64,000 bases of DNA, taken from NCBI GenBank assembly GCA_020161775.1, contig JAIUOW010000006.1, positions 1-64,000 on the forward strand, given 5' to 3'. Of the stretch, positions 1 to 11,611 are shown in pieces. The stretch's first letter is position 1, and every line of letters starts with the position of its first letter. Origin of the DNA: Pseudomonadota bacterium. GTDB lineage: Bacteria; Pseudomonadota; Gammaproteobacteria; Burkholderiales; Burkholderiaceae_C. The notes beneath the pieces are model-generated. The model was not told where the DNA came from, ran no database searches, and worked only from the letters and a program-made list of their open reading frames with translations. Position numbers and translations under genes: made by a program.

Positions 1-38
1 CTGGACCGCTCGAATCCTATCTTCGTATGAATACATGA

Positions 39-55
39 ACTACCTTCCAGGTAGT
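39..55. repeat. Short perfect inverted repeat in non-coding left edge
   Basis: The arms ACTACCT and AGGTAGT are exact complements separated by TCC. They lie in the 228 bases beyond the stop codon of the nitronate monooxygenase gene, where I see no convincing gene. No T-tract follows on either strand, so a terminator role is doubtful. Confidence 0.35.
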
Positions 56-228
56 CCAAGATTTCATCCGCACCCCCAAGGGGTCAGATTTGCTCGGAAA
101 TCAACAGTCGTGGGGCTGTCCAGCGGCATATCAGATGTTCCTGTGGGATCCGGGCATGCCAGGAACCGGACGCGCGGCGCCTGGCCGGAATGGGCAGTGC
201 CGGCCGCGCCGCCGGACTGGTGGACGCT

Positions 229-1209
<981 letters not shown>

Positions 1210-1430
1210 CTAGGCAGGCCGCGTTGAAGCGTCATCGTCGGTAGCGACGAATTGAGCTTGAGAGACTGGGAGTTACCACACAGCCTGGCCGGCTGCTTGC
1301 TTGTACGACCCGCGAAAAACGACTCTTGTCGCGATCGCCGAAGCCCGGTTGCGGAGCAACGCATTGCGGAGCACTGGGCGCTCGACTTCAATCGCGCATA
1401 AACGCAAGTGATTGATTTCAAACAACAAAA

Positions 1431-1507
1431 TGGTAGGGCGTGCAGGACTTGAACCTGCGACCAAGGGATTATGAGTCCCCTGCTCTGACCAACTGAGCTA
1501 ACGCCCC
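1431..1507 (-). tRNA. tRNA with CAT anticodon (tRNA-Met or lysidine-type tRNA-Ile2)
   Basis: On the minus strand the 77-nt cloverleaf reads from GGGGCGTTAGCTCAGTTGG to an encoded CCA end. The anticodon loop is CTCATAA, so the anticodon is CAT, and the T arm is GCAGG-TTCAAGT-CCTGC. Pair 1:72 is a G-U wobble and so is the first anticodon-stem pair. It lacks initiator-tRNA features. The variable region TTGGTC after an ACTCATAATC core resembles E. coli tRNA-Ile2, whose C34 is modified to lysidine by TilS, but betaproteobacterial elongator Met tRNAs can look alike, so identity is left open. A TACAAT hexamer at 1521-1526 on the same strand is a possible -10 box. Confidence 0.9.
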
Positions 1508-1531
1508 GACCGAACCGCAGATTGTAGGCGG

Positions 1532-2536
1532 CTACTTGTGGTGGCTCAGTGCGTTGGTGACCAGGCGCGAGGTGATGTCCACGATCTGGATCATGCGGTC
1601 GTAGGGCATGCGTGTCGGGCCGATCACGCCCAGCGTGCCCACCACCTGGCCGTCCACCTCGTAGGGCGCGCTGACAACCGACAGCTCCTCAAACGGCACG
1701 ACCTGGCTTTCGCCGCCAATGTAGATGCGCACGCCCTCGGCGCGGCTGGAGACGTCCAGCAGGCGCATGAGCTGCGTCTTTTGCTCGAACAGCTCGAACG
1801 CACGGCGCAGGTGGCTCATGTCGCTGGAAAAATCGCTGACGGCCAGCAGGTTGCGCTCGCCGGAGATGACCACCTCCTCCTGCGCCTGGGTGATGGCCTC
1901 GGAGCTGACCTGCACGGCCGCCTGCATCAGCGTGGCGATTTCGCCGCGCAGTTTCTCGACCTCACCCTGCAGGCGTTCGCGCACCTGCTCGATGGCCAGG
2001 CCCGAGTAGTTGGCGTTCAGGAAGTTGGCTGCCTCCAGCAGCTGCGGCTGAGTCAGGTCGGTCTCGGTGAAGATGACGCGGTTTTGCACGTCGCCATCAG
2101 GTGACACGATGATGACGAGCACCCGCTTTTCAGACAGGCGCAGGAATTCGATGTGGTGAAACACGGACGTGCGCCGCGGCGCCATCACCACGCCCACGAA
2201 CTGCGACAGGTTGGACAGCATCTGCGCCGCGTTTGCAATCACCTTTTGCGGCTGGTCCGCGGCCAGGCTGGGCGTGGCCAGCTGCTCGCGCTGGGCAGTG
2301 AGCATGGTGTCCACGAACAACCGGTAGCCACGCGCGGTGGGCACGCGCCCGGCCGAGGTATGCGGGCTCACGATCAGGCCCAGCTCTTCCAGGTCGGACA
2401 TCACGTTGCGGATGGTCGCGGGGGACAGCTCCAGCCCCGAAGCGCGCGACAGTGTGCGCGAGCCAACAGGCTGTCCGTCGGCGATGTAGCGTTCGACCAG
2501 CGCTTTGAGCAACAACTTGGCACGATCATCGAGCAT
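1532..2536 (-). CDS. hrcA: Heat-inducible transcription repressor HrcA
   Basis: The 334-residue protein is the class I heat-shock repressor that binds CIRCE operators at groESL/dnaK-type operons and needs GroEL to stay active. The N-terminal winged helix (residues about 1-75) contains the family segments [21 protein letters not shown] and [16 protein letters not shown], followed by [16 protein letters not shown]. The C-terminal GAF-like domain carries VRIYIGGE. Length is normal. It is divergent from nadK with a 28-bp gap. No CIRCE element (TTAGCACTC-N9-GAGTGCTAA) is visible in that gap, so autoregulation through CIRCE is not supported here. Confidence 0.97.
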   Translation of the reverse strand: MLDDRAKLLLKALVERYIADGQPVGSRTLSRASGLELSPATIRNVMSDLEELGLIVSPHTSAGRVPTARGYRLFVDTMLTAQREQLATPSLAADQPQKVIANAAQMLSNLSQFVGVVMAPRRTSVFHHIEFLRLSEKRVLVIIVSPDGDVQNRVIFTETDLTQPQLLEAANFLNANYSGLAIEQVRERLQGEVEKLRGEIATLMQAAVQVSSEAITQAQEEVVISGERNLLAVSDFSSDMSHLRRAFELFEQKTQLMRLLDVSSRAEGVRIYIGGESQVVPFEELSVVSAPYEVDGQVVGTLGVIGPTRMPYDRMIQIVDITSRLVTNALSHHK

Positions 2537-2564
2537 CGAATCATTTTAATGATGTAATTTGCGG

Positions 2565-3449
2565 ATGAACCCACGTTTTCACCACGTTGCGCTGATTGGC
2601 AAGTACCACGGTGCCAACGCCGGTTCATCGCGCGCCACGCTGGAGGAAATTGCCCATTTCCTGGCAGCCCAGGGCTGCGATGTGGCGCTGGAGCGCGACA
2701 CCGCCCAGTCCAGCGGCATTGCGCACTACGCGGCCCTGGACGTGGAGGCCATCGGCGTGCAGTGCGACCTGGCGCTGGTGGTGGGCGGCGACGGCACCAT
2801 GCTGGGCTTTGGCCGCCAGCTGGCGCGCCATGGCGTGCCGCTGATCGGCATCAACCAGGGGCGCCTGGGTTTCATCACCGACATCGCGCTGGATCAGTAC
2901 CGCAGCGTGCTGCCGCCCATGCTGCGCGGCGACTACGAAGAAGACCACCGCAGCCTGATGCATGCCAAGGTCTGGCGCGACGGGCATTGCGTGTTTGACG
3001 CACTGGCCATGAACGACGTGGTGGTCAACCGCGGCGCTACATCCGGCATGGTGGAACTGCGTGTGGAAGTGGACGGACATTTCGTGGCCAACCAGCGCGC
3101 CGACGGCCTGATCATTGCCACACCCACGGGCTCCACGGCCTATGCGCTGTCGGCCGGCGGCCCGTTGTTGCATCCTTCCATCCCCGGCTGGGTGCTGGTG
3201 CCGATTGCGCCGCACACGCTGTCCAACCGGCCCATCGTGCTGGCCGACCCGGCCGAGATCGCCATCGAGATCGTCGCCGGGCGCGACGCCAGTGCCAACT
3301 TTGACATGCAGTCGCTTGCCTCGCTGCTGCATGGCGACCGCATCACGGTGCGCCGGTCGCAGCACCACGTGCGCTTTCTGCATCCGCGCGGCTGGAGCTA
3401 CTTTGACACGCTTCGCCGCAAGCTTCACTGGAATGAAGGTGTGGCCTGA
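2565..3449 (+). CDS. nadK: NAD kinase
   Basis: ATP-dependent NAD kinase, which makes NADP from NAD in the cytoplasm. The 294-residue protein has the diagnostic GGDGT motif (residues 74-78), the AMNDVVV segment and the glycine-rich [16 protein letters not shown] loop of the C-terminal domain. I chose the ATG at 2565 (protein starting [10 protein letters not shown]) over a TTG two codons upstream because the family normally begins close to the first beta strand. It heads a rightward set: recN starts 3 bp after its stop codon. An exact AT-rich inverted repeat (ATCATT-TT-AATGAT, 2540-2553) lies in the hrcA-nadK gap and may be part of the divergent promoter. Confidence 0.97.
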   Translation: MNPRFHHVALIGKYHGANAGSSRATLEEIAHFLAAQGCDVALERDTAQSSGIAHYAALDVEAIGVQCDLALVVGGDGTMLGFGRQLARHGVPLIGINQGRLGFITDIALDQYRSVLPPMLRGDYEEDHRSLMHAKVWRDGHCVFDALAMNDVVVNRGATSGMVELRVEVDGHFVANQRADGLIIATPTGSTAYALSAGGPLLHPSIPGWVLVPIAPHTLSNRPIVLADPAEIAIEIVAGRDASANFDMQSLASLLHGDRITVRRSQHHVRFLHPRGWSYFDTLRRKLHWNEGVA

Positions 3450-3452
3450 CCC

Positions 3453-5099
3453 ATGAGCCTCAAACGCATTGCCCTGCGCGACTTTGTGATCGTGCGCGAA
3501 CTCGACCTGGACCTGTCCGCCGGATTCAGCGTACTGACTGGCGAGACTGGCGCCGGCAAATCCATCCTGATTGACGCATTGCAGCTCGCGCTGGGCGCGC
3601 GCGCCGAGTCCGGCGTGGTGCGCGAGGGCGCCGTGCGCGCCGACATCAGCGCCGAGTTCGACACACCCGCCAGCCTGGCGCCCTGGCTGGAAGACGCCGG
3701 CTTTGACGCAGCCGACACATTGCTGCTGCGCCGCACGGTGGACAGCCAGGGCAAGAGCCGCGCCTGGGTCAACGGCAGCCCGGCCACCGCCGCCCAGTTG
3801 CGCGAGCTGGGCGATCAACTGGTGGACATCCATGGTCAGCACGCCTGGCAGAGCCTCACGCGGCCGGAATCGGTGCGTGGCCTGCTGGACGGCTACGCCG
3901 GCGCCAGCACGGCGGCGCTGGGCCAGCTCTGGCAGCTGTGGCGCCAGGCCCAAAAGGCCCTGGCGGACGCACGCAACGCCCAGGACACACTGCAGCGCGA
4001 GCGCGAGCGGCTGGCCTGGCAGATTGGCGAGGTGGACAAGCTCGCGCCCGGCGCCGACGAATGGGACGAACTGAACACCAGCCACTCCCGGTTAGCCAAC
4101 GCACAGTCGCTGATCGAGGCGGCGCAGGGTGCGGTGGATTTGCTGGACGGGGAAGACGGCGGCGCGCTCAAGGGCCTGGCCCAGTCGCTGGCGCTGCTGC
4201 AGGCGCAGGAGCGCGTGGCCCCCGAATTTGCCGGCATGGCCGAGGTGCTGGCCTCCAGCCTGGCCCAGGCCGAGGACACGCTGCACTCGCTGCACGCCTG
4301 GCAGCGCAAGGCCGACCTCGACCCGCAGCGCCTGGCCGAACTGGACGAGCGCATGTCGCTGTGGGTGTCGCTGGCGCGGCGCTACAAGCGCACGCCGCCC
4401 GAGCTGCCCGGCCTGCTGGCGGGCTGGAAGGAAGAGCTGGCCCAGCTGGACGCCGCAGCCGACCTGGGCGCGCTGGAGGCCGCCGAGCAGAAAGCCGAAG
4501 CCGCCTACATGACCGAAGCGCGCGCGCTGTCGCGCCAGCGCGCCAAGGCCGCGCCGCTGCTGGCCAAGGCCATCACCCAGGCCATGCAGGGCTTGGGCAT
4601 GCAGGGCGGGCGGTTTGAAGTGGCCCTGGAAAAAGCCGCGCAACCCACGCAAAGCGGGCTGGAAGACGTGGCCTTCCTGGTCGCGGGCCACGCCGGCAGC
4701 ACCCCACGGCCGGTGGGCAAGGTGGCCTCGGGCGGCGAGCTGTCGCGCATTGCGCTGGCCATTGCCGTCACCACCAGCCAGCTGGGCACGGCGCAAACAC
4801 TGATTTTTGACGAGGTGGATTCCGGCGTGGGCGGCGCCGTGGCCGAAACCGTGGGCCGGCTGATGAAGCAGTTGGGCCGCGACCGCCAGGTCATGGCCGT
4901 CACCCACCTGCCCCAGGTGGCCGCCTGCGCGGACCACCATCTGGTGGTGGCCAAGCAAAGCGATGCCGCGGGCACGGCCAGTACCGTGGCCCCCGTGCAG
5001 GGTGAGCAGCGCGTGGCCGAGGTGGCGCGCATGCTGGGCGGCGAGCGCCTGTCGGGCACCACGCTGGCCCATGCCAAGGAAATGCTGGGCCTGTCATGA
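3453..5099 (+). CDS. recN: DNA repair protein RecN
   Basis: RecN is an SMC-like ATPase that gathers DNA ends during recombinational repair of double-strand breaks. The 548-residue protein has Walker A GETGAGKS (residues 30-37) close to the N terminus and, after a coiled-coil middle of about 350 residues, the ABC signature [15 protein letters not shown] and Walker [14 protein letters not shown], ending in the usual THLPQVAA segment. Length matches the family. It lies 3 bp after nadK and its TGA overlaps the rapZ start (ATGA), so the three genes are probably translated from one transcript. Confidence 0.97.
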   Translation: MSLKRIALRDFVIVRELDLDLSAGFSVLTGETGAGKSILIDALQLALGARAESGVVREGAVRADISAEFDTPASLAPWLEDAGFDAADTLLLRRTVDSQGKSRAWVNGSPATAAQLRELGDQLVDIHGQHAWQSLTRPESVRGLLDGYAGASTAALGQLWQLWRQAQKALADARNAQDTLQRERERLAWQIGEVDKLAPGADEWDELNTSHSRLANAQSLIEAAQGAVDLLDGEDGGALKGLAQSLALLQAQERVAPEFAGMAEVLASSLAQAEDTLHSLHAWQRKADLDPQRLAELDERMSLWVSLARRYKRTPPELPGLLAGWKEELAQLDAAADLGALEAAEQKAEAAYMTEARALSRQRAKAAPLLAKAITQAMQGLGMQGGRFEVALEKAAQPTQSGLEDVAFLVAGHAGSTPRPVGKVASGGELSRIALAIAVTTSQLGTAQTLIFDEVDSGVGGAVAETVGRLMKQLGRDRQVMAVTHLPQVAACADHHLVVAKQSDAAGTASTVAPVQGEQRVAEVARMLGGERLSGTTLAHAKEMLGLS

Positions 5100-5971
5100 C
5101 GCTGGAAGTCGTGCTGATCACCGGTATGTCCGGCTCCGGCAAGTCGGTGGCGCTGCACGCACTGGAAGACGCCGGCTATTACTGCGTGGACAACCTGCCG
5201 CCCGAGCTGCTGTTGCCCTTTGTGGCGCTGGAGCAGGAGCACAAGGCCACGCGCGTGGCCATTGCCATGGATGTGCGCAGCGCCTCGTCGCTGCCGCTGG
5301 TGCCGCGCCAGCTGGCGGACCTGCGACGCCAGGGCATCACGCTGCAGCCCATCTTTCTGGATGCGACCACGGCCACGCTGGTGCAGCGGTTTTCCGAAAC
5401 GCGCCGCCGCCATCCGCTGTCGCGCAAGGATGTGAACCTGGGCGAAGCCGAGCACCAGCATGCCCTGGTGGACGCCATCGAGCTCGAACGCGAGCTGCTG
5501 GCCGACCTGCGCGAGCAGGCCCACGTGATTGACACCAGCATCATCCGCTCGGCCCAGCTGCAGGGCTACGTCAAATCGCTGATTTCCGCGGGCGCGAGCC
5601 AGCTCACGCTGGTGTTCGAATCATTCGCCTTCAAGCGCGGCATTCCCATGGACGCCGACTACGTGTTTGACGTGCGCATGCTGCCCAACCCGCACTACGA
5701 GCCCGAGCTGAGGCCACTGACGGGCCGCGACGCGCCGGTGGCGGCCTTTCTGGCCCAGAACGCTGACGTGACGCAGATGTTCGATCACATCGAGCAATTC
5801 CTGGGCCACTGGCTGGATGCGCTGGCACGCGACCACCGCAGCTATGTGACGGTCGCCATTGGCTGCACCGGCGGGCAGCACCGGTCCGTGTACCTGGTGG
5901 AGAAGCTGGCCGCTGTTTTCAGCAGCCGCTGGGTCACGCTCAAGCGCCACCGCGAGCTGGACGCCCGCTAA
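5096..5971 (+). CDS. rapZ: RNase adapter protein RapZ (YhbJ family P-loop protein)
   Basis: The 291-residue protein binds nucleotide and, in enterobacteria, small RNAs, delivering GlmZ to RNase E for control of amino-sugar synthesis; the partner RNAs in betaproteobacteria are not established. Walker A GMSGSGKS is at residues 9-16, the internal segment [11 protein letters not shown] follows, and the conserved C-terminal motif [14 protein letters not shown] is intact. Translation is coupled to recN through ATGA. Its TAA stop (5969-5971) overlaps the TAG stop of convergent mutY (5968-5970), leaving no space for a terminator between them. Confidence 0.95.
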   Translation: MTLEVVLITGMSGSGKSVALHALEDAGYYCVDNLPPELLLPFVALEQEHKATRVAIAMDVRSASSLPLVPRQLADLRRQGITLQPIFLDATTATLVQRFSETRRRHPLSRKDVNLGEAEHQHALVDAIELERELLADLREQAHVIDTSIIRSAQLQGYVKSLISAGASQLTLVFESFAFKRGIPMDADYVFDVRMLPNPHYEPELRPLTGRDAPVAAFLAQNADVTQMFDHIEQFLGHWLDALARDHRSYVTVAIGCTGGQHRSVYLVEKLAAVFSSRWVTLKRHRELDAR

Positions 5972-6999
5972 TCCTCTGCCAACAGTTTGCGTATGGGTGC
6001 GGGCAGGCCCAGCTGTGGCCACTGCGCCGCGTCAAACCAGGCGCCATCGTCTGACAACACTTGCTGGCTGGGCAGATCCAGCAGCATCGGATGCAGGTGC
6101 AGGTCCTTGTGCGTGAGCACATGCACGAATGCGGGCGCGTCACGCAACCGGTCGCGCCAGCGCTCGGGCACGCTGGCTACGAGCTGCGCATGATCGTCAA
6201 ACACGGGCAGGCAAAACAGCCCGGCCCACACGCCGGGCGTCGGGCGCTTGTGCAGCCACACCGCGCCGTCAGCCGTGCGCGCCCGCAGCAGCCACAGCGA
6301 TTGCGCCGTGCGCTTGAGCTTGCGGGTTTTGACCGGATAGCGTTCGGGCGCGCCCTCGCGCCGCGCCGCGCACAGCGGCTGCACCGGGCACAGCAGGCAG
6401 GTAGGGTTGCGCGCCAGGCAGACGGTGGCGCCCAGGTCCATCAGGCCCTGGGTGTAGCGCGGCATGGTGTTGGCCAGGTCATCGGTGGGCAGCAGCTGCG
6501 TGGCACGGTCCCACAGCGCGCGCTCGTTGGCGGCCACGGCCAGGTCGTCGCCAAAGCCCAGGGCACGCGTCAGCACGCGCTTGACGTTGCCGTCCAGGAT
6601 GGCCACGCGCTCGCCAAAACAGAACGACGCAATGGCCGCGGCGGTAGAGCGCCCAATGCCCGGCAATGTCTGCAAAGTCGCGGCACTGCGGGGGAACCGG
6701 CCGCCGTGCAGGGCCACCACCTCCTGCGCGCAGCGGTGCAGGTTGCGTGCGCGACTGTAATAGCCCAGCCCGCTCCATAGCGCCAGCACGTCGTCCAGCC
6801 CGGCGGCTGCCAGCGCGGCCACATCGGGAAAGCGTGCCAGGAACCGCGCGTAGTAGTCCAGCACGGTGGCCACCTGCGTCTGCTGCAGCATGATTTCAGA
6901 CAGCCAGACACGGTAGGGGTCGCGGGTGTTTTGCCAGGGCAGGCTGTTGCGCCCATGCGTGCGCTGCCAGCGCACAACGCGGCTCGCAAAGTCCGTCAT
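5968..6999 (-). CDS. mutY: A/G-specific adenine DNA glycosylase MutY
   Basis: MutY removes adenine mispaired with 8-oxoguanine. In the 343-residue protein the catalytic Glu35 lies in [10 protein letters not shown], the helix-hairpin-helix is [12 protein letters not shown] (about 112-123), the catalytic Asp136 is in LDGNVKRVL, and the 4Fe-4S cysteines C194, C201, C204 and C210 show the MutY spacing C-X6-C-X2-C-X5-C. A NUDIX-like C-terminal domain that reads 8-oxoG follows. The start MTDFASRVV at 6999 is chosen because it aligns with family N termini and overlaps the stop of the dynamin-like gene (ATGA). A longer open frame upstream is only the antisense of that gene. Confidence 0.97.
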   Translation of the reverse strand: MTDFASRVVRWQRTHGRNSLPWQNTRDPYRVWLSEIMLQQTQVATVLDYYARFLARFPDVAALAAAGLDDVLALWSGLGYYSRARNLHRCAQEVVALHGGRFPRSAATLQTLPGIGRSTAAAIASFCFGERVAILDGNVKRVLTRALGFGDDLAVAANERALWDRATQLLPTDDLANTMPRYTQGLMDLGATVCLARNPTCLLCPVQPLCAARREGAPERYPVKTRKLKRTAQSLWLLRARTADGAVWLHKRPTPGVWAGLFCLPVFDDHAQLVASVPERWRDRLRDAPAFVHVLTHKDLHLHPMLLDLPSQQVLSDDGAWFDAAQWPQLGLPAPIRKLLAED

Positions 7000-8960
7000 G
7001 CGGTCTTGCGGGCGGCTTCTTCGTTGGCGCTCTCGCCACCGGCGGGCGTGGCGATCAGGTGCGCCGTCAGCTCGATCAGCTTGGCGTCGAGCTGGTTCAG
7101 CGCAACCTCCTGGGCGTCGATCTCGGCGATGCGGTCGTCCAGGCCGGTCGCGGCCTGCTGGATGCGTTCGATGGCTTCGATGCGGCGGCCGAAATTGCGG
7201 CGGCGCTCGCGCAGCTGCGCGTCCAGCTGCGCGGCGGCGGACTTGTTCCACAGCTCCACCTCGCCCAGCGCGGATTCATACACCACGCGAAGCCGGGTGG
7301 CCAGGGCGCGCACCAGCCGGTCGGCAAACTCGGGCTGCGCAAGCTTCAGCGCATTGCCTACGCCCAGGTACTGGGTGTGGCTGCGCTCCACCAGATCCAG
7401 GTCGCGGATGTAGCGCGCCAGGTCGGGCTCCTGCGGCGCCTGCAGCGAAAAACCGTATTCGGCGTTGAGCTGGCGGAAAGTGCCACCCAGCATGTTCTGG
7501 ATTTCCACGCTGGTGGCCTGGGCCTTGCGCAGGCCTTCGCGCAGGCGGTCAAAGGTCTGGCTGTAAGCCTTCTTCACGCCCAGCTTGATGCCGGGCTGGC
7601 GCAACGCCGACGTCAGCTCACCCATCTCAGCCTTGAGCGTGCCGGTGCCCAGCAAGGTGAACACCTCGCGCAGCAATTTCAGATGCACCGAACGCACGGC
7701 ATGGATCTTGGCGCCGCTCACGTCAAAGTCACCCTGCTCCTGCTCGATGCGGCTTCGCATGTGCTTGATGACCGAAGTGTTCTTGCCGCGCAGGCCCTTC
7801 AATTCCAGCATCTGCTCGGCCAGGTCGCGCCGGCGGATGTTCAGCGCGCGCGCCGCCTCCATGCGCAGATCGCCAATGCCACCGGCCACTGCCGCGCGCA
7901 GGATCTTCTGGCGCTGGCCCATCACACCATCGGCCAGGGCCCGCTCCAGCACCGGCAACTGGCTGGCCTGCAGCAGTGCTTCGTCGTCGTTGACCTTGGC
8001 CACCAGGCCCTTTTGCGCGGAAACAGGAATGACCTGCTCGCGCGGCAGGCCCAGAATTTCGGCGGACGTGGCGCGCTGGCGGTCAATCTGCGCCTGCACC
8101 TGGGTGGGGGTGCTCAATGAGTCCCACATGGTGTCGATCTTGTTGAGCACCACCAGACGTGAATCGGTGCTGCCCGTTTCACTGATGAGGTGCTCGCGCC
8201 AGATGGACAGATCGGACTTGGTCACGCCGGTATCGGCGGCCAGGATGAACACCACGGCATGGGCCTGCGGGATCAGGTTGACGGTCAGTTCGGGCTCGGC
8301 ACCGATGGCGTTCAGGCCCGGCGTATCCAGGATCACCAGGCCCTGCTTGAGCAAGGGGTGGGCGATGTTGATCAGCGCGTGGCGCCACTTGGGCACTTCG
8401 ACCAGGCCGTCGGCGTCCAGCATCGGGTTGTCTTCGGGCACTTCGTCGTGCCAGAAGCCCAGGGCGCGCGCCTCTTCCTTGGGCACGTGGCGCACTTCCG
8501 CCACCTTCTCCAGCGCCTGCGCCAACTGGCCCGGGTCGTTCACGTCCAGGTCAATGCGCGTCCATTTGTCAGGCACCGCGCGCCATTCCATCAGGGCCTG
8601 GGGCTGCAGCCGCGTTTCAATGGGCAGCAGGCGCAGGCAGGGCGGCACCTCGGCGTCGTAGCCCAGCTCGGTCGGGCACATGGTGGTGCGCCCGGCACTG
8701 GCGGGCATGATGCGGCGCTTGTAGCCGGCAAAAAAAATGGCGTTGATCAGCTCGGACTTGCCACGGGAAAACTCCGCGACAAACGCCACCATGACCTTGT
8801 CCGAGCGCATCTGCTGTTCCAGGCGGCGCAACCGCTCCTCGACCGCCGAATCGAGCAGCTCATGGTCTTTCATCCATTCAGACAGCAGCTTCAGGCGCAA
8901 GGCAAACTCGCGCCGCCATGCGCCATGCTGGTCAAACTGTTCGTTGAAGGAAGTGCCCAC
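6996..8960 (-). CDS. Dynamin-family large GTPase
   Basis: The 654-residue protein has a dynamin-type GTPase domain: P-loop AEFSRGKS (residues 62-69), a threonine-containing switch region SAGRTTMCPTELGYD, G3 DTPGLNAIG and G4 LNKID, followed by a long, mostly helical region typical of bacterial dynamin-like proteins. Such proteins remodel or tether membranes; no transmembrane hairpin is obvious here. It lies between mutM and mutY on the same strand, 50 bp after mutM and translationally coupled to mutY, which ties it to the two 8-oxoguanine glycosylases by position. What links a membrane GTPase to oxidative DNA repair is unknown; co-regulation is inference. Confidence 0.88.
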   Translation of the reverse strand: MGTSFNEQFDQHGAWRREFALRLKLLSEWMKDHELLDSAVEERLRRLEQQMRSDKVMVAFVAEFSRGKSELINAIFFAGYKRRIMPASAGRTTMCPTELGYDAEVPPCLRLLPIETRLQPQALMEWRAVPDKWTRIDLDVNDPGQLAQALEKVAEVRHVPKEEARALGFWHDEVPEDNPMLDADGLVEVPKWRHALINIAHPLLKQGLVILDTPGLNAIGAEPELTVNLIPQAHAVVFILAADTGVTKSDLSIWREHLISETGSTDSRLVVLNKIDTMWDSLSTPTQVQAQIDRQRATSAEILGLPREQVIPVSAQKGLVAKVNDDEALLQASQLPVLERALADGVMGQRQKILRAAVAGGIGDLRMEAARALNIRRRDLAEQMLELKGLRGKNTSVIKHMRSRIEQEQGDFDVSGAKIHAVRSVHLKLLREVFTLLGTGTLKAEMGELTSALRQPGIKLGVKKAYSQTFDRLREGLRKAQATSVEIQNMLGGTFRQLNAEYGFSLQAPQEPDLARYIRDLDLVERSHTQYLGVGNALKLAQPEFADRLVRALATRLRVVYESALGEVELWNKSAAAQLDAQLRERRRNFGRRIEAIERIQQAATGLDDRIAEIDAQEVALNQLDAKLIELTAHLIATPAGGESANEEAARKTA

Positions 8961-9010
8961 TTAGTCTCCGGGTAGCCTGTAAATATACACCGCGCACGCC
9001 TGAATGAAAC

Positions 9011-9826
9011 TCAGGGCTTCTGGCAATGGGCACAGTAATAAGTTGCGCGCTGCCCCTGGCGGATCATGCGGATGGGCGCCGCGCATTGGCGGCAGGGCTC
9101 GCCCGCGCGGTCATACACCATGGCTTCGAGCTGGAAATAACCTGCCTGGCCGTGCGCATTGGAAAAGTCACGCAGTGTGCTGCCACCTTTTTGCACCGCA
9201 CGCGCCAGCACATCGCGCACGGCCGCGCGCAGGCGCACAGCCCTTGGGCGGCTGATGCGCGAGGCCGGCATCGTGGGACGGATGCCCGCGATGAACAGCG
9301 CCTCGGACGCATAGATGTTGCCCACGCCCACCACCACATCGCCAGCCAGCAGCACCTGCTTGATGGGCGCGTTGCGGCGCTTGAGGGCTGCATGGAAAGC
9401 GGCGGCATCAAACTGATCCGACAGCGGCTCCACACCCAGGCCGCCGAGCAGCTTGACGGCCTGGGGGGCGTCCTGCGCGGGCGCAAACACCACGGCGCCG
9501 AACCGGCGCGGGTCGTTCAGCCGCAAGGCACCCCGGCTGGTGACCATGTCAAAGTGGTCATGGGCGCCGGGCTCGGGCAAGTGGTCCGCAAAAGCCAGGC
9601 TGCCCGACATGCCCAGGTGCACCAGGATGAGCCCGGCATCCAGGTCCAGCAACAGGTACTTGCCCCGCCGGCGAACTGCCTGGACGGTACGGCCCGCCAG
9701 CAACGCCGGATCGCACCCCAGCGGCCAGCGCAGCGGCTTGCCCATGCGCACCGACACAATGCGCGCGCCGGCAATACGGTCGGCAAAACTCAGGCGCGTG
9801 ACTTCAACTTCGGGCAGCTCGGGCAT
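9011..9826 (-). CDS. mutM: Formamidopyrimidine-DNA glycosylase (Fpg/MutM)
   Basis: Bifunctional glycosylase/AP lyase that removes 8-oxoguanine opposite cytosine. The 271-residue protein starts MPELPEVEV, so processing leaves the catalytic N-terminal proline followed by the essential glutamate. The [11 protein letters not shown] segment supplies the conserved lysine, and the C-terminal zinc finger has C-X2-C-X16-C-X2-C spacing (CRQC ... CAHC). Length is typical. It is the first gene of the leftward mutM-dynamin-mutY set and is divergent from the TPR gene with a 51-bp gap that must hold both promoters. Confidence 0.97.
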   Translation of the reverse strand: MPELPEVEVTRLSFADRIAGARIVSVRMGKPLRWPLGCDPALLAGRTVQAVRRRGKYLLLDLDAGLILVHLGMSGSLAFADHLPEPGAHDHFDMVTSRGALRLNDPRRFGAVVFAPAQDAPQAVKLLGGLGVEPLSDQFDAAAFHAALKRRNAPIKQVLLAGDVVVGVGNIYASEALFIAGIRPTMPASRISRPRAVRLRAAVRDVLARAVQKGGSTLRDFSNAHGQAGYFQLEAMVYDRAGEPCRQCAAPIRMIRQGQRATYYCAHCQKP

Positions 9827-9877
9827 CGGTACGGCAGGGACTACATCGGGTTATCGGGCTTGGATTATTATGGGCCG

Positions 9878-11611
9878 ATGGTGCGATTCACCCCCCTGGC
9901 CCTGGCCATTGTCCTTGCGTGCGGCGCGCTGCCCGCAACAGCGCAAACCACTGGCGGCCAAGCCACCGCCGCCCCCGCAAGCTCCGCGCTGGACGGTGAA
10001 CTCTTCTACCAGCTGCTGCTGGGCGAACTCAATGCCCGAAGCAGTGAACCTGGCGCAGGCTATGCGCTGATCCTGGACGCAGCGCGCAAGACAAACGACG
10101 CCAAGCTGTACCAGCGCGCTGTTGAAATTGCCTTCCAGTCGCGCTCGGGCGACGCGGCCTTGCAGGCCGCGCGCGCCTGGCGGGAAGCACAGCCCGGCTC
10201 GCGCGAAGCCAACCGTCTGATGCTGCAGATCCTGGTTGCGCTGAACCGCCTGGCTGAAAGCGCGGAGCCGTTGCGCACCGAAATTGCGCTGGTGCCTGCC
10301 AGCGAACGCAACGTGGCGCTCAGCCTGGTGCCGCGGCACTATGCGCGCGCGGCCGACCGCCGGCTGGCCGCCGGCGTGGTGGAGCAGGCGCTGGCTACGT
10401 ACCTCACGCAACAGGACACCGGCGCTGCGGCCTGGACAACGGTGGGCCGCATGCGGCTGGCGGCATCGGACCCGGCCGGTGCGCTGGAGGCCGCCCGGCG
10501 CGGCCAGGCCGTGAACCCTGGGGCCGAAGGCCCCGCCCTGCTCGCACTGGAGCTGATGGACCCCAAAACGCCGCAGGCCGAGGCCATCGTGCGCAGATAC
10601 ATGGACGGCACGCCCGTCCCGGAGTTGCGCATGGGCTATGCACGGGCACTGCTGGACGCGCAGCGCTACGCGGAAGCCTCGCGCCAGCTCCAGGTGGTCA
10701 CCACCAGCCGGCCCAACTTTGCCGAAGCCTGGCTGGTGCTGGGCACGCTGCAGGTGCAGGACAACCAGCTGCCGGCGGCCGAAGCCTCGCTCAAGCGGTA
10801 CGTCGAGCTTGCACAGGAGCAATCCTCGGGCGACGAGCGCAGCCGGGGCCTGGCCCAGGCCTATCTGTCGTTGGCGCAGATTGCCGAGCGCCGGCGCGAT
10901 TTCGCCGCGGCGGAAGCCTGGCTGGACCGTATCGACAACGCCCAGGCGCTGATCAGCGCGCAAAACCGCCGCGCCTCCATCCTCGCGCGCCAGGGCAAGG
11001 TGGACGAAGCACGCAAGCTGCTGCAGGCCATCCCCGAGCGCAACCCCACTGACGCCCGGCTGAAGCTCACCGCAGAGGTGCAGCTGCTGCGCGACAACAA
11101 GCAATACCAGGCTGCCTACGACCTGCTTGCCAAGGCCATTGCCCGGGACCCCAAGGACACCGAGCTGATCTACGACCAGGCCATGCTGGCCGAAAAGCTG
11201 GAACGGCTGGACGAAATGGAACGGCTGCTGCGCCAGCTGATCGCGGTGCGGCCTGACTACCACCACGCCTACAACGCGCTGGGCTATTCACTGGCAGACC
11301 GCAACGTGCGCCTGCCCGAGGCCAGGCAGCTCATCCAGAAGGCACTTGAATTCGCGCCCGGCGACCCGTTCATCTCCGACAGCCTGGGCTGGGTGGAATT
11401 CCGCATGGGCAACAAGGCCGAAGCCCTGCGCATCCTGGAGGCCGCGTACAAAACGCGGCCCGACGCGGAGATCGCCGCCCACCTGGGCGAAGTGCTGTGG
11501 AGCCTGGGCCAGCGCGACCGCGCCCAGGCCATCTGGAAAGAAGGCCTGCTGCTCAACGCGGAAAACGAAACGCTGCAGGGCACCCTGAAGCGTCTGGGCG
11601 TGCGGCTGTGA
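9878..11611 (+). CDS. Exported tetratricopeptide-repeat protein
   Basis: The 577-residue protein starts with a Sec-type signal peptide (MVRFTPLALAIVLACGALPATAQ, cleavage likely after ATA-Q at about residue 23) and then consists of helical TPR-like repeats such as AEAWLVLGTLQVQDNQ, RLKLTAEVQLLRDNK and HHAYNALGYSLADRN. It is therefore a periplasmic or outer-membrane-associated scaffold. I selected the ATG at 9878 because it gives the signal peptide; the frame is open further upstream, but only antisense to mutM. Its TGA overlaps the GTG start of lolB, which suggests a shared role in envelope assembly. The specific function is not recognisable. Confidence 0.85.
   Translation: MVRFTPLALAIVLACGALPATAQTTGGQATAAPASSALDGELFYQLLLGELNARSSEPGAGYALILDAARKTNDAKLYQRAVEIAFQSRSGDAALQAARAWREAQPGSREANRLMLQILVALNRLAESAEPLRTEIALVPASERNVALSLVPRHYARAADRRLAAGVVEQALATYLTQQDTGAAAWTTVGRMRLAASDPAGALEAARRGQAVNPGAEGPALLALELMDPKTPQAEAIVRRYMDGTPVPELRMGYARALLDAQRYAEASRQLQVVTTSRPNFAEAWLVLGTLQVQDNQLPAAEASLKRYVELAQEQSSGDERSRGLAQAYLSLAQIAERRRDFAAAEAWLDRIDNAQALISAQNRRASILARQGKVDEARKLLQAIPERNPTDARLKLTAEVQLLRDNKQYQAAYDLLAKAIARDPKDTELIYDQAMLAEKLERLDEMERLLRQLIAVRPDYHHAYNALGYSLADRNVRLPEARQLIQKALEFAPGDPFISDSLGWVEFRMGNKAEALRILEAAYKTRPDAEIAAHLGEVLWSLGQRDRAQAIWKEGLLLNAENETLQGTLKRLGVRL

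Noticed and set aside
1-228. Short open frames on both strands at the left edge
   Set aside because: They overlap each other in several frames, lack ribosome-binding sites and show no recognisable sequence; only a small hairpin at 39-55 stands out.
2537-2564. Possible CIRCE operator for HrcA autoregulation in the hrcA-nadK gap
   Set aside because: The gap is only 28 bp and contains a different, AT-rich repeat (ATCATT-TT-AATGAT), not the TTAGCACTC/GAGTGCTAA arms.
2625-4085. 486-codon minus-strand frame opposite nadK and recN
   Set aside because: Both plus-strand genes have complete family motifs; the antisense product is His/Gln/Ala-rich without domains, a typical shadow in high-GC DNA.
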